Source: Paenibacillus ihumii (GTDB lineage: Bacteria > Bacillota > Bacilli > Paenibacillales > Paenibacillaceae). Taken from it: a stretch of 64,000 bases of DNA. The DNA is taken from positions 3,933,674-3,997,673 of the forward strand of contig NZ_LN884299.1 of NCBI RefSeq assembly GCF_001403875.1, read 5' to 3'. Below, piece after piece: positions 44,404-53,324 of the stretch (positions are counted from its first letter, which is position 1; each line of letters starts with the position of its first letter). The notes beneath the pieces are model-generated. The model saw only the letters and a list, made by a program, of their open reading frames with translations. It did no database searches and had not been told where the DNA came from. The position numbers were made by a program, and so were the translations under genes.

Positions 44404-46467
44404 TCATTGAATGCGTTGCAATTGCTCGTAGTACACCGACATTTGGTTCAAGCTGACAACAATGAGCGGAATGACCAGATAACCGAAAATGAGCGCCATC
44501 ATTGGTGCGAACCCGATCATTCTGCCCCAGCCCGCCTTGTGCTCAATCAATCGTTCGTACTCCTGCTTGCGTTCTTCCTGTGCATACACGTACTCGGACT
44601 CCAAATCATCAAACGCTTTTCGAATTGGCAGCGTGCTTTCCGCCAGTTCCAGCTTTTCCACCATGCGCACGAATGGCTGAAAAGGCGCATCCTCCTTGAG
44701 CTGCGCCAGCGCCTGTTCAGCGCCTTGATCAAAATGGAGCAGGCATGTTTGCACCGGTTCTTTGAACACGCGGGCGAACTGCTCCATCCAAATCAGCAAA
44801 TGCTCTACCGACATGCGATCCATATCGGCCAGTATCGCAATGACCGCCTGCAATTGATCCACTTCATGCTTCATTTCCATTTGCCGCATCTTGCGCTGGA
44901 ACAGGCGAATGCCGACCGGCGCCCAGTAGCCGACCCAGCCCGCCAAAACGGTCAATAGTGCTTGCCACCATTTGACGTATTGCCTGTCGAGTTTCTCCAA
45001 CTTGCCCATAATGCGCTGTGTATCCGCGCGAAGCGCTTCATCCGAACGTTCTCCTCCAGTCTCCATTCTCAACAGGTCCAAGAGCGACTCCTCTGTAGGC
45101 CTCACCCCCTTTACTTGATCGATGATTCTCCGATCCAGCACGGCTGCTTCCAGCGCTTTTTCCTGCTCCTCAGGCGTCGCTTGACCAAACAGCGTATCAG
45201 CATACACCGGCGCGTACAGCACTTGATGCCGATCCGCATAAGACAAAGCTATGAATAGTCCCATTGCTGCAAGAAAAGCCATGCTTCCCGCCACGATTCG
45301 CTGGACATAAAACCATTCCAACCGCAAAGGAGAAGCCGTTTCTTTCAGCAGCTTCACCATCCGTTCCGCTTCCCTTGAGCCAGGAGCAGGACCCAAACGG
45401 TGAACAAGCCAACGCATCCAGCCCCGGCCGTGCAGCCATTTTTCCCATCTCTTTCGGCTGGTGATTTTCGGTGAGGTCTCCAAGTTCTGAATATGACGAA
45501 GCAGAACATAGGAGAGCCAAACGACCCCCATCAAGCCGAGCTTTATACTCCAACCCATCACACTGCTGTAAAAGGCGTCCATCGCCGAAAAATAATAGCT
45601 GGCCCATGCTTCAATCGGACGGGTAAACAAGAGCGGAAGCAGGGCAATAACGGACAGTCCATGCAGCAAAAATCCAAGGCGTTCCCGGCGCAACAGTTCA
45701 AAGTTTAATTCACCGGCCAATTTTCCCAATGCCTTCAAATACAATGATCCGCTATCCGTTTGTTTGTCTCCGTATTCCTTCACCAGATACGACAATCCGG
45801 CCAAACCTTTCAAATAACGGTTCGGAGCCGCTTCCAAGTATTGTTCCAGTCGTTCTTCCGCGTGGCTGTCGGTCAACACTTCAACGATTTCCTGGCCGTG
45901 CAAAGTCATTTCATACGGCGCTTCATCCGTCGCTTCGTAAATCGCTTCTTCTACCATTCCGTGTCGGTGATAATGATGACGGACATCCCCGAAAAACTGG
46001 CGTAGCTGACGCAACAATCGCATTTCCAACCGTTGTACGAATACGTCTGTTAACATGCCGTGGCAAACCCAACCGCCAATCATCAGCATGACAAGTGTAA
46101 ATACATCGCGCACCCAAAGCGTGATCGGCACAGCCGCTGCAAGCAACATGCCCCAGAGCCAAAGCGCCGTCCGCATCGTCTCCAGACGCAGCTTCCACTC
46201 ATCGCCCAGGTGGAGAATGACCAAACGACGACGAATGAAGTGTAAGTAGGTACGCAAGAGCGGTACACGAGAGCAGAGGGTATAGAGTTGCTGCATGCCG
46301 TTGTGCAATGCCTGCTTGTTGCTCGTTTTAGCAGGTTGGCGCAAGGCTTCATACTTTCGTGCTGCCCCGGCTTCCCCATAGCGGGACAAAAATTGAAACG
46401 CTAAGACCGCCCCAAGAAACAACAGCGTCGCTCCGCCAAGCAGCAGGGAAAGCCACTCAAGATTCAT
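44404..46467 (-). CDS. TadB/TadC-like platform protein (fused)
   Basis: 687 residues from the ATG at 46467, with a purine-rich GGGGGG upstream; 11 bp overlap with the TadA-like gene. Two GspF-type units are visible: one around 160-330 (FFGDVRHHYHRHGMVEEAI, helices near 290-330) and one around 510-680 (HEVDQLQAVIAILADMDRM, helices at the end with FAPMMALIFGYLVIPLIVV). Tad systems normally encode two such proteins, TadB and TadC; here they form one chain. It should make the membrane platform for the TadA ATPase. Confidence 0.75.
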   Translation of the reverse strand: MNLEWLSLLLGGATLLFLGAVLAFQFLSRYGEAGAARKYEALRQPAKTSNKQALHNGMQQLYTLCSRVPLLRTYLHFIRRRLVILHLGDEWKLRLETMRTALWLWGMLLAAAVPITLWVRDVFTLVMLMIGGWVCHGMLTDVFVQRLEMRLLRQLRQFFGDVRHHYHRHGMVEEAIYEATDEAPYEMTLHGQEIVEVLTDSHAEERLEQYLEAAPNRYLKGLAGLSYLVKEYGDKQTDSGSLYLKALGKLAGELNFELLRRERLGFLLHGLSVIALLPLLFTRPIEAWASYYFSAMDAFYSSVMGWSIKLGLMGVVWLSYVLLRHIQNLETSPKITSRKRWEKWLHGRGWMRWLVHRLGPAPGSREAERMVKLLKETASPLRLEWFYVQRIVAGSMAFLAAMGLFIALSYADRHQVLYAPVYADTLFGQATPEEQEKALEAAVLDRRIIDQVKGVRPTEESLLDLLRMETGGERSDEALRADTQRIMGKLEKLDRQYVKWWQALLTVLAGWVGYWAPVGIRLFQRKMRQMEMKHEVDQLQAVIAILADMDRMSVEHLLIWMEQFARVFKEPVQTCLLHFDQGAEQALAQLKEDAPFQPFVRMVEKLELAESTLPIRKAFDDLESEYVYAQEERKQEYERLIEHKAGWGRMIGFAPMMALIFGYLVIPLIVVSLNQMSVYYEQLQRIQ

Positions 46468-48325
46468 CGCCATCCCCCCAATTACACAAAAACGCCTCGA
46501 AAGCTGCCTGGTCCGGACCGGCAAGCCGCTCGGCAATCTCTTTGCGGCTTTGTTCGGACAACGGATGAACCGCGACATAACGGCCGTCCCGATATTCAAT
46601 GACATTTCGCGCTTCATACAATTTCCGATCCGTGGAGCGATGGAAGTAGTCCGTCACCGTCTCCATAAACGCATCCATCTTCTCATCGAGCGTCTTTTTC
46701 TCGCGAAAGTCTGTCCGGTAAGGCATTTCCTGTGCAAGCGGTACGCATTCCGTGATGCGCTCGATATAGCGGCGACCGTCCGCATCCCGTTTTAAATGAA
46801 TATCGAAGTTGATGACGCTGACCACTTGCTGTTCTGCCACCTGTTCATTGGTAAACACGCCGGTTTTGAGCAATGAATTGCGCAAGGACAACACCAAATC
46901 GCGAAACGTTTTGGCGTGGTGGGTAAACAACGTAAAAAGTGAAGCCACTTGCGCCATTTGGATCATCCAGGCCGCTACCGGGTCGGTCGCCACTTCACCC
47001 AAAATGTTGACCGAGCCGTCCGTCTTTTTCTGTATGTCCAGCCCAGCCTGACCGGAGATCGTTTCCGTTTCCCGAAGGCTGAGAATATTACGATTCGGAT
47101 AAATTTTGCGCAGTTGCAGTTCAAAGCTCATCTCTTGAACGCGAATCGGAAGCAGGGCGGATATATGACGCACCATGGCCATAAGCAGCGTCGTTTTCCC
47201 GCTGCCTTGCGCGCCAGTTATCGCCGTAATGCGCTCTCCCATCACAAGATAGCGAATCAGAGCAATCGGCAGTTCCGCATGTTCATCGCGAATCAGCTGT
47301 TCCAAAGTGGCATTTTGCACATCAAATTTGCGCACAAAAAAAGCCCACGACTCGGCAAATCGGGGGCGCAGCACCACGACACGAGAACCGTCGGCCATTT
47401 CATTCACCTTGTATCCGGTCGTTTCGGACAACTGGCCGGGAAAATTATGCTTGTAGATGTTTTGGCATACGCGCCGCAGTTCCAGTTCCGATCCAAAGGA
47501 GAGGAAACTAAGGTGGATGGATTTCCCCTCATAAAAAACCCACACACTGTCATGCGCCCGCGGCACCTCACCGAGTTGAACATCCCCTTCCCAATCCCAT
47601 GTTTCTTCCCATACGGAAGGCGGCAAACCGGAAACTCCACCGGACACGCCGTCAATGCGCATATCGCGCAGTTCGTCCACGACACTAAAGCCTTTGTAGT
47701 GCTGGTAAATGCGCTGCACCACGATTTGCAGTTTATCTTCTTCCGATAGCTGGACGTCCTCTTGTTCATAAATCTCGCCGATCTCCTCAGACGTGATACG
47801 GTAAGACAGCTCCTGTTCTTCTAGGACATCCGGCTTGGGCCGATCCAGATCATAGCGGCGTATGAGTTCACTAAGCGCACGATAGCCGTGACGTTTTTTG
47901 TATACATGAAGCAAGATGTCAAACCGATCCTGATGCGACAACGATTCAGGGCGATCAAACGGGATCAACCGGTTCAGATGTTCATGATCCAACGTATAGT
48001 GCTGTGCAAGCAAATCGGTTATATATTGCTTGACATACATTTTGTCACGCAGATCACCAGACGTGCATCCGCGCAGCGCTTTTTTCATCTCGGCCCGCTT
48101 GTTTTTCCGTCGCCGGTACTCTTCTTCTGATAGACCGTAATCCGTCAGATTGGCGCTTATTACGTCATGCAGTGCTCCTTTGACGTATTCTTCCATCGCC
48201 TTCAACGTGTACACCGGCGCTTCCTGCTGGCGTTCCGGCAAGGTTCGGCTCATGCGCAAATACAAGAACAATACGCCAATCAAGACAATGCCTCCGATCA
48301 ACAGACCATGTAACACGCCCATCAT
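46457..48325 (-). CDS. TadA/CpaF-like secretion ATPase
   Basis: 622 residues. It starts with one membrane helix (residues 5-25), unusual for CpaF, then a helical linker region and the ATPase domain with Walker A GAQGSGKTTL near residue 365 and the Asp/His boxes (LNILGEVATDPVAAWM, FTLFTHHAKTFRDLV). The ATG at 48325 overlaps the CpaE-like gene by 4 bp. It should power pilus assembly or secretion. A terminator-like hairpin lies inside it (47336-47367). Confidence 0.85.
   Translation of the reverse strand: MMGVLHGLLIGGIVLIGVLFLYLRMSRTLPERQQEAPVYTLKAMEEYVKGALHDVISANLTDYGLSEEEYRRRKNKRAEMKKALRGCTSGDLRDKMYVKQYITDLLAQHYTLDHEHLNRLIPFDRPESLSHQDRFDILLHVYKKRHGYRALSELIRRYDLDRPKPDVLEEQELSYRITSEEIGEIYEQEDVQLSEEDKLQIVVQRIYQHYKGFSVVDELRDMRIDGVSGGVSGLPPSVWEETWDWEGDVQLGEVPRAHDSVWVFYEGKSIHLSFLSFGSELELRRVCQNIYKHNFPGQLSETTGYKVNEMADGSRVVVLRPRFAESWAFFVRKFDVQNATLEQLIRDEHAELPIALIRYLVMGERITAITGAQGSGKTTLLMAMVRHISALLPIRVQEMSFELQLRKIYPNRNILSLRETETISGQAGLDIQKKTDGSVNILGEVATDPVAAWMIQMAQVASLFTLFTHHAKTFRDLVLSLRNSLLKTGVFTNEQVAEQQVVSVINFDIHLKRDADGRRYIERITECVPLAQEMPYRTDFREKKTLDEKMDAFMETVTDYFHRSTDRKLYEARNVIEYRDGRYVAVHPLSEQSRKEIAERLAGPDQAAFEAFLCNWGDGDES
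47336..47367 (-). terminator. Terminator-like hairpin inside the TadA-like gene
   Basis: GCCC-A-CGA (47343-47350) pairs with TCG-G-GGGC (47360-47367), one mismatch, and T7 follows on the coding strand. Confidence 0.45.
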
Positions 48326-49170
48326 ATCGGGGTCTCCTTCCCGCCGAAAAAGGCATTGTGCAAGCCCGTTTGTTCAGTCAAGGCCTGTGCCAACGCTCGC
48401 ACGTCCCGCATAAACAAATAGTTTTCATGCTCCCTCGGCACTTGCCGATTACGATACATGTAAGAAATCGCGTGCCCGTTTTGTCCATCATCCAACCACC
48501 GTGTATTGTAACTGACCAAATATGCTCGCAAATGCCGTCCGTATGGACGCAACAAATTTTTAATGGTTAAAGTTGAATGCCGGTCATATTTTCCGAACAC
48601 GAGCACATGCTTTTTAGTTGCGAGCATCGTTTGAAGTTCACCCATCCGAAAAAAACGATGGACAGCCAACCGATTTTGCGGGAGGCACACCACCAGCACA
48701 TCCGCCAGCCGCAGTAAACTGTTGGTCCAATCCGATGAATTTCCGCTGCCGCCATCCACAAACACAAGATCATACATCCGTTTCGCCATGCTTAGCAGCG
48801 GTTCCATCCAAGGGGTGGCCAAGTCAATAAAACGATCATCCGGCTTGCTTGAACCCGGCAGCAAGTCGAGCCTGTCCTTTAACAAAGGCAGCGTGTAATC
48901 CCGAATCATGTTGGGTTGCAATTTTCGGTTTTGCAGCAGTCGCAATAACGCATCTACACCCATATTGACTGAGACATCCATGTCCATCTCCCGAGAGGCA
49001 TGCGTTTGATAAAAGCATTGCTTCAAGGCGATATCTTGACTTTCACAATGACCCAGCAGCAACATGTGTGCCGTATATTCCAGTCCCATGACCGAGGCAG
49101 TCGCTGCCAGATTACTCGTTGTCCCGGTTCCCGATACCGGACTCCAAAACACAATTGTATGTCCCGTCAC
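48322..49170 (-). CDS. CpaE/TadZ-like ParA-superfamily protein
   Basis: 282 residues from GTG 49170, chosen for AAAAGGAGG upstream. The deviant Walker A motif is SPVSGTGTTSN near residue 10, and LVFVDGGSG near 135 occupies the Walker B place. CpaE and TadZ localise Tad pilus machinery; the gene order here (before TadA) fits. It could also be a divergent partition protein, but a standard ParA is encoded separately. Confidence 0.75.
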   Translation of the reverse strand: MTGHTIVFWSPVSGTGTTSNLAATASVMGLEYTAHMLLLGHCESQDIALKQCFYQTHASREMDMDVSVNMGVDALLRLLQNRKLQPNMIRDYTLPLLKDRLDLLPGSSKPDDRFIDLATPWMEPLLSMAKRMYDLVFVDGGSGNSSDWTNSLLRLADVLVVCLPQNRLAVHRFFRMGELQTMLATKKHVLVFGKYDRHSTLTIKNLLRPYGRHLRAYLVSYNTRWLDDGQNGHAISYMYRNRQVPREHENYLFMRDVRALAQALTEQTGLHNAFFGGKETPI

Positions 49171-49209
49171 CGTGTCCCCTCCTTTTCTCAATCATTTTGA
49201 TCAGCCTGA

Positions 49210-49932
49210 TTAGCGACGGAAGATGGCACGTTCTTGGCGAATTCGCTTCCATGCCTTGCGAACGGTTTTGTCGTCCCAATCAAACAGCCGCTGTGCCATC
49301 TCCCATATCGTGCGACGATACGTTCCCGATAGCCCCTTCACATCGATGCGGCCATGATGCTGGTTTTCCAGCTCGGCAGATACATCATGCTCATCCAGCG
49401 GAAAACGAAAAACCGCTTCCTCCCAGCGAATGGTCTGCTGAGCAAAAGCGGAATCGAGATACGCTTCGGAGACGGTCAGAGGAACAACGGATAGCATCAT
49501 CTTGTAAAACGATACCGGTTGATTCTGCGCTTCATGCAAGCATAACCGCTGCATCAATTCGACATTTCGCTGCATGGTCAATCGGTTGAAATTGCTGCAC
49601 CAGATCCGCTTGTCGTAATGGGGCAACTCCCACCCTTTGACCATTTCGGTATGGTCGGTGTCCATCAGCATCACATCGTAATCCATGCCATTTGCTTTCT
49701 GATACAAGTATCGTTCCATCTGCGAATACAAGATAAACCCACAGGCCACGTCCACACCTTCAAACTCGTAGAGCGGGGCGCGTAATTCTTCCTGCGGCAA
49801 ATATCCCTGTGTCGTTTGTGCGAGAGTGGAGTCCACCACCAGCACCTTGTAATCCATTGCGGCCAGGAGTTTGCCAAGCAATAACAGCACATGGCTTTTA
49901 TCCGGCGCTCCTAAAAACACAATCTTTTTCAT
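49210..49932 (-). CDS. ParA-fold-like protein of the Tad-like cluster
   Basis: 240 residues with GGAGGAA before the ATG. The start MKKIVFLGAPDKSHVLLLLG resembles a degenerate P-loop, and VLVVDST plus VMLMDTDHTE sit at the places of the switch and Walker B regions. It keeps the size and order of a MinD/ParA protein but lacks GKTT. It probably acts with the CpaE-like protein; the role is unknown. Confidence 0.6.
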   Translation of the reverse strand: MKKIVFLGAPDKSHVLLLLGKLLAAMDYKVLVVDSTLAQTTQGYLPQEELRAPLYEFEGVDVACGFILYSQMERYLYQKANGMDYDVMLMDTDHTEMVKGWELPHYDKRIWCSNFNRLTMQRNVELMQRLCLHEAQNQPVSFYKMMLSVVPLTVSEAYLDSAFAQQTIRWEEAVFRFPLDEHDVSAELENQHHGRIDVKGLSGTYRRTIWEMAQRLFDWDDKTVRKAWKRIRQERAIFRR

Positions 49933-49941
49933 GGTTCCTCC

Positions 49942-51033
49942 TTATTGATTGAAGATATCTGAATAATCCAGGTCCGTTTCTGACTCTGGCTCGGATGCAG
50001 GCGGTGGATCGGGCAACGTCGCTTCGGGCGATTCTTCTTCTACCACGACCGGAAGGGAAGAAGGCGGCTGTTCATCTTCTCCTTGCACCGACTCTTGGTC
50101 ATCCTGCTCCGGGAAACTAAGGGGCTGCGGCATTTGCTGAGCGGCATTGCTTTGCTGTGTTGCGGCCCGTTCATTCATGAGTTGTTGCTGCACGGTGACA
50201 TTGCCGTACATCACCCGCATTTTGTCCGCTTCGCTCATTTCATTCAGGTTGCTTTCCAACCTTTCGCGTTGCTGACGAGCCAGCTCAGTAGAAACCTGCT
50301 CAACCAGGTTCGGGTTTTGCTCCAATAAATCCAACACCATCGGATTGGCCGGATAAGTCGCCGTCGCTGCCTCTTGCAGTCCCGGTTCGATATAGGGCAC
50401 CGCGTATAATCTTGCGCCTTGCAGATAAGCATCGATGATCGCGCTTGATGTGAGCAGCAGGTCGGTTTCATTCATCTCCAGCCAAATAACGGTTCCCTCG
50501 CGATCAAGCACCTGCTTTTTGGCAAGCACAACGAAATCTTCGCCAGTCGGGAAGTTGATCCTCACATCGATATACTGTGATTTTTCCAGATGCGACGGAA
50601 GCTGGATGATTTGAAACTCTTGTGTCCGCACATCCTTGGCAATCGGCGTGCCCTCATACAGCACAGAAGCAAGAAGCGGCATTCCCGGGGAAATTTCAAC
50701 TTTAGTATGTTTACCGACCGCCTCTTCTTTCTTAGCGATCATCTCGGACGAAACCAATGCGGTCGGCAAGGTCATCGCCGTAATGTCTTCCGGTACGATC
50801 TGACCGCCAGCCGGAATGGTTCGAGCCACGGTCCATACCGTTTGCAGCGATTCTTCTTTAGTCGCTGTTAACTGTTCTATTTGCCTCTCATAATGAGCGA
50901 TCACTTCCTGATGTTCCTGCTGTTGTTCAGCTTGTCTCATCAAGTGAAAAATGACAGCCGACACGAGCAAAAGGATGCCGAACAAAATGGCAGCGATCAC
51001 CAGCATCTTGCGATGACGATAGGTCCAAGACAT
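49942..51033 (-). CDS. SAF-domain protein, CpaB/RcpC-like
   Basis: 363 residues from the ATG at 51033, with AAGGAG upstream. One N-terminal helix (12-33) and a short coiled coil lead to a SAF domain (ARTIPAGGQIVPEDITAMTL, PGMPLLASVLYEG) near residues 65-135. The C-terminal 90 residues are Pro/Glu/Gln-rich and disordered. CpaB/RcpC proteins guide the Tad pilus through the wall or outer membrane; here a Gram-positive variant is likely. Confidence 0.75.
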   Translation of the reverse strand: MSWTYRHRKMLVIAAILFGILLLVSAVIFHLMRQAEQQQEHQEVIAHYERQIEQLTATKEESLQTVWTVARTIPAGGQIVPEDITAMTLPTALVSSEMIAKKEEAVGKHTKVEISPGMPLLASVLYEGTPIAKDVRTQEFQIIQLPSHLEKSQYIDVRINFPTGEDFVVLAKKQVLDREGTVIWLEMNETDLLLTSSAIIDAYLQGARLYAVPYIEPGLQEAATATYPANPMVLDLLEQNPNLVEQVSTELARQQRERLESNLNEMSEADKMRVMYGNVTVQQQLMNERAATQQSNAAQQMPQPLSFPEQDDQESVQGEDEQPPSSLPVVVEEESPEATLPDPPPASEPESETDLDYSDIFNQ

Positions 51034-51064
51034 GCTCACGACTCCTTTCTATACCAAATGAATT

Positions 51065-51235
51065 TCAACTTCCTTCCTTCTTATTGCTTTTATGCTTGTC
51101 TCGACTTCTTTTTCTTCGTTCCTCTTTAGCTGTGTTGGAACGCTCAGATTCATCTTCCGGTTCTCTACGGTCAAAACCGGGCCTTTCTTTCATTAAGCGC
51201 TCGTATTTCCGCCATTTACCTTCAGTAAAGAGCAT
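51065..51235 (-). CDS. Small, highly basic element protein
   Basis: 56 residues: ATG 51235 has GAGGAGGTGAC upstream, among the best ribosome sites in the region, and ends with TGA at 51065, 31 bp before the CpaB-like start. The protein begins MLFTEGKWRKYERLMKE and has a Lys/Arg/Glu-rich tail without hydrophobic core, so it is probably disordered or nucleic-acid binding. It seems to open the Tad-like transcription unit. Confidence 0.55.
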   Translation of the reverse strand: MLFTEGKWRKYERLMKERPGFDRREPEDESERSNTAKEERRKRSRDKHKSNKKEGS

Positions 51236-51258
51236 GTAAGTCACCTCCTCGTAAGCAC

Positions 51259-51291
51259 AAAAAAACTCCCCGGCTATGGAGAGAAAGGAGT
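51259..51291 (-). terminator. Terminator after parB
   Basis: ACTCC (51265-51269) pairs with GGAGT (51287-51291), and T7 follows on the minus strand. The stem is short, but position and T-run fit an intrinsic terminator between parAB and the Tad-like genes. Confidence 0.5.
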
Positions 51292-51319
51292 GGCTATTTT
51301 TAGTTGATGTTGCTTAAGA

Positions 51320-52258
51320 TTATCGTTCATGTTCGCGTTGCCGCTTGCGATACCAGCTTTCCAACAGTTGAACAATAAGCTCTTCCTTTTGTTTTTCAGT
51401 GAAATTCTTAGGGAAAAAGCGATCAATGCGCTCCCGCTGAATGTGCATTTTTTCCCTCTGATTGGGCTTTTCCTCCGTCAAAATAAAGAAGATAACATCC
51501 ATGTTGAGCCGTCCGTCCTGACTCAGTTTCTTCATACGCAGCGCCTGCGACAAAGAAGGAGTACAGTCCTCGGACTGCATCGTTTCATAAAGGTCTTGCT
51601 GCTCTTTTTCGGCCAAGTAAGACAACTCGACAGCCGGATTAAACGCGATACGTTTTTCATCTACCATTTCAAGAATGGAAGGGATTAAATGAGTCAAGCG
51701 GATATATCGCTGAATTTGATTGCGACTTTCTCCTACTTGATCTGCTAACAGTTCATCGGAACGTTTTTGTGTCCCAACTTGGGACACATTTTCTTTACTT
51801 GGTCTGCCTGCCTGTCTTTTCATCGCCTCCAACTTCATCTTATAGGCAAACGCCTTCTCGCTAGGCGCGATATGTTCCCGTTGTAGGTTGCTGTCCACCA
51901 TAATTATGGTTGCCTGATCATCGTCCAGTTCTCGAACAATGCAAGGCATCGTTTCCATGCCAGCCAACTCGCTCGCCTTTTTTCGCCGATGTCCGGCAAC
52001 CATCTCATACCCGCCTTCTGCCTTCGGACGTACCAATCCGGGAACCAACACCCCGTATCGCTTCACACTGTCCGCCATTTCCAGCATTGCTTCGTCCGCC
52101 ATTACTTTGAATGGATGATCGGGGAAGTCGCTGATCTCAGATATTGGAAGTTCCATGACTTTTTCCCGCTGCGCATCCGCTCGCCCCTCATCAGTCGAAA
52201 ACAAATCATCGACTGTGGTCAGCTTGATGCTGGCGCGTCTGTCGTCTTTCCTTGCCAA
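51320..52258 (-). CDS. ParB-family partition protein
   Basis: 312 residues, ATG overlapping parA by 53 bp. The N-terminal part has the ParB box (YGVLVPGLVRPKAEGGYEMV, AGHRRKKASE, IIMVDSNLQREHI), then the helix-turn-helix around DELLADQVGESRNQIQRYI. No parS site was identified. It works with ParA to place the element's circular form. Confidence 0.88.
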   Translation of the reverse strand: MARKDDRRASIKLTTVDDLFSTDEGRADAQREKVMELPISEISDFPDHPFKVMADEAMLEMADSVKRYGVLVPGLVRPKAEGGYEMVAGHRRKKASELAGMETMPCIVRELDDDQATIIMVDSNLQREHIAPSEKAFAYKMKLEAMKRQAGRPSKENVSQVGTQKRSDELLADQVGESRNQIQRYIRLTHLIPSILEMVDEKRIAFNPAVELSYLAEKEQQDLYETMQSEDCTPSLSQALRMKKLSQDGRLNMDVIFFILTEEKPNQREKMHIQRERIDRFFPKNFTEKQKEELIVQLLESWYRKRQREHER

Positions 52259-53033
52259 TATTCTGCACCTCCTTTGTTAAAGCTGCATAAGCTTTGGCTA
52301 CTTGTCCGTTTGGGTCATGCTCATAAATGCTCTTCCCCTTGGCACTTGTTTCCGCCGCCCGAATAGAAAGGGGGATTTCCGTTTGAAATACTCGCAGCTT
52401 GTCGCCATAATCGCGCCGAAGAACAAAGGAAATATCCTTGGCAAAGTTGGTCCGGCTATCCACCATCGTCAGCAGCACGCCATCTACCAGCAGTTTCGGG
52501 TTGATTTGGCGGCGGACACGGGAAATGGTTTGCAAAAGCTGCGTCATTCCTTTTGCCGGCAAATAATGCGCCTGAACCGGAATGATGACGCTATCAGCGG
52601 CCGCCAGCGCATTGATGGTCAACATGCCCAAGCTGGGCATACAGTCAATGAGGACGTAATCATAGTCCTTTTTCACCTTGTCAATATAGGAGCGCAAAAT
52701 TGTTTCTCTGCTCATTGTATTGACAAGCGAGACTTCCACAGCAGACAATTCGATATTACCGGGCATCAGGTCAATCCCCTCGTGGTGATGCAAAATGCCT
52801 TCTTGTGGCGGATACGGTTCTTCCAACATATTTTTAACGAGCAGTGTAGCCAAAGAAATCGGCAAACTATCCGGTTCGTGGTAACCTAATGAATCCGTCA
52901 GATTTCCTTGCGCATCTGCATCCACCAGAAGAACCTTCCTGCCTTCTGCCGCCAAGCCAATACCCAAGTTGACGGCCGTAGTCGTTTTGCCGACACCGCC
53001 TTTCTGATTGGCAAGAGCAATCACCTTCGTCAT
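52206..53033 (-). CDS. ParA-family partition ATPase
   Basis: 275 residues with AAAGGAGG before the ATG. The deviant Walker A KGGVGKTTT is at residues 11-19, VLLVDADAQGN follows, and YVLIDCMPSLG is the Walker B region. The C-terminus is Arg/Gln/His-rich. It is the first gene of the parAB pair, near the right end of the element and preceded by two terminator-like hairpins. Confidence 0.92.
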   Translation of the reverse strand: MTKVIALANQKGGVGKTTTAVNLGIGLAAEGRKVLLVDADAQGNLTDSLGYHEPDSLPISLATLLVKNMLEEPYPPQEGILHHHEGIDLMPGNIELSAVEVSLVNTMSRETILRSYIDKVKKDYDYVLIDCMPSLGMLTINALAAADSVIIPVQAHYLPAKGMTQLLQTISRVRRQINPKLLVDGVLLTMVDSRTNFAKDISFVLRRDYGDKLRVFQTEIPLSIRAAETSAKGKSIYEHDPNGQVAKAYAALTKEVQNIGKERRQTRQHQADHSR

Positions 53034-53054
53034 ACGCTGTTCCTCCTTTCATGC

Positions 53055-53092
53055 AAAAAGCCGGCTGCCTGAGAGATTCAGGACAACCGGCT
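53055..53092 (-). terminator. Terminator-like hairpin just upstream of parA
   Basis: A stem of about 14 positions with two mismatches, AGCCGG..CCTGA (53059-53072) with TCAGG..CCGGCT (53078-53092), and T5 follows on the minus strand, 22 bp before the parA ATG. Confidence 0.55.
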
Positions 53093-53112
53093 CTTTGAAG
53101 AAATATCTATAT

Positions 53113-53144
53113 AAAAAGAGAACGCCCGATAAGGACGCTCTCTT
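53113..53144 (-). terminator. Second terminator-like hairpin upstream of parA
   Basis: AAGAGA..CG..CC (53116-53127) pairs with GG..CG..TCTCTT (53133-53144), two mismatches, followed on the minus strand by TTTTTAT. It lies 20 bp from the first hairpin, so transcripts into parA must pass both. Confidence 0.55.
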
Positions 53145-53162
53145 GGATATTCTTGTTTTCAA

Positions 53163-53324
53163 TTAAAAATCACTAGGTGTATCTATCCATTCCAAGTCGA
53201 TAATAATAGAAACCTCGATCTTATCGTTCAGTATCTTATTCCTATAATCCTTTCCTGCTTCTGTAAAGGATACATACTTTGCAGTATACTGGTGATTCAG
53301 CACTTCTACGTATCGACTCGACAT
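53163..53324 (-). CDS. Short gene at the right end of the element
   Basis: 53 residues from ATG 53324, which overlaps the 3' end of the rlmCD frame, to TAA at 53163. The product (MSSRYVEVLNHQYTAKYVS and on to IIDLEWIDTPSDF) looks protein-like, but there is no clear ribosome site, so it may be the tail of a gene cut by integration. Confidence 0.35.
   Translation of the reverse strand: MSSRYVEVLNHQYTAKYVSFTEAGKDYRNKILNDKIEVSIIIDLEWIDTPSDF

Noticed and set aside
48650..48670. A7 run with CCATC/GATGG arms as another terminator
   Set aside because: The A-run is in the loop rather than after the stem, so it cannot act as an intrinsic terminator.
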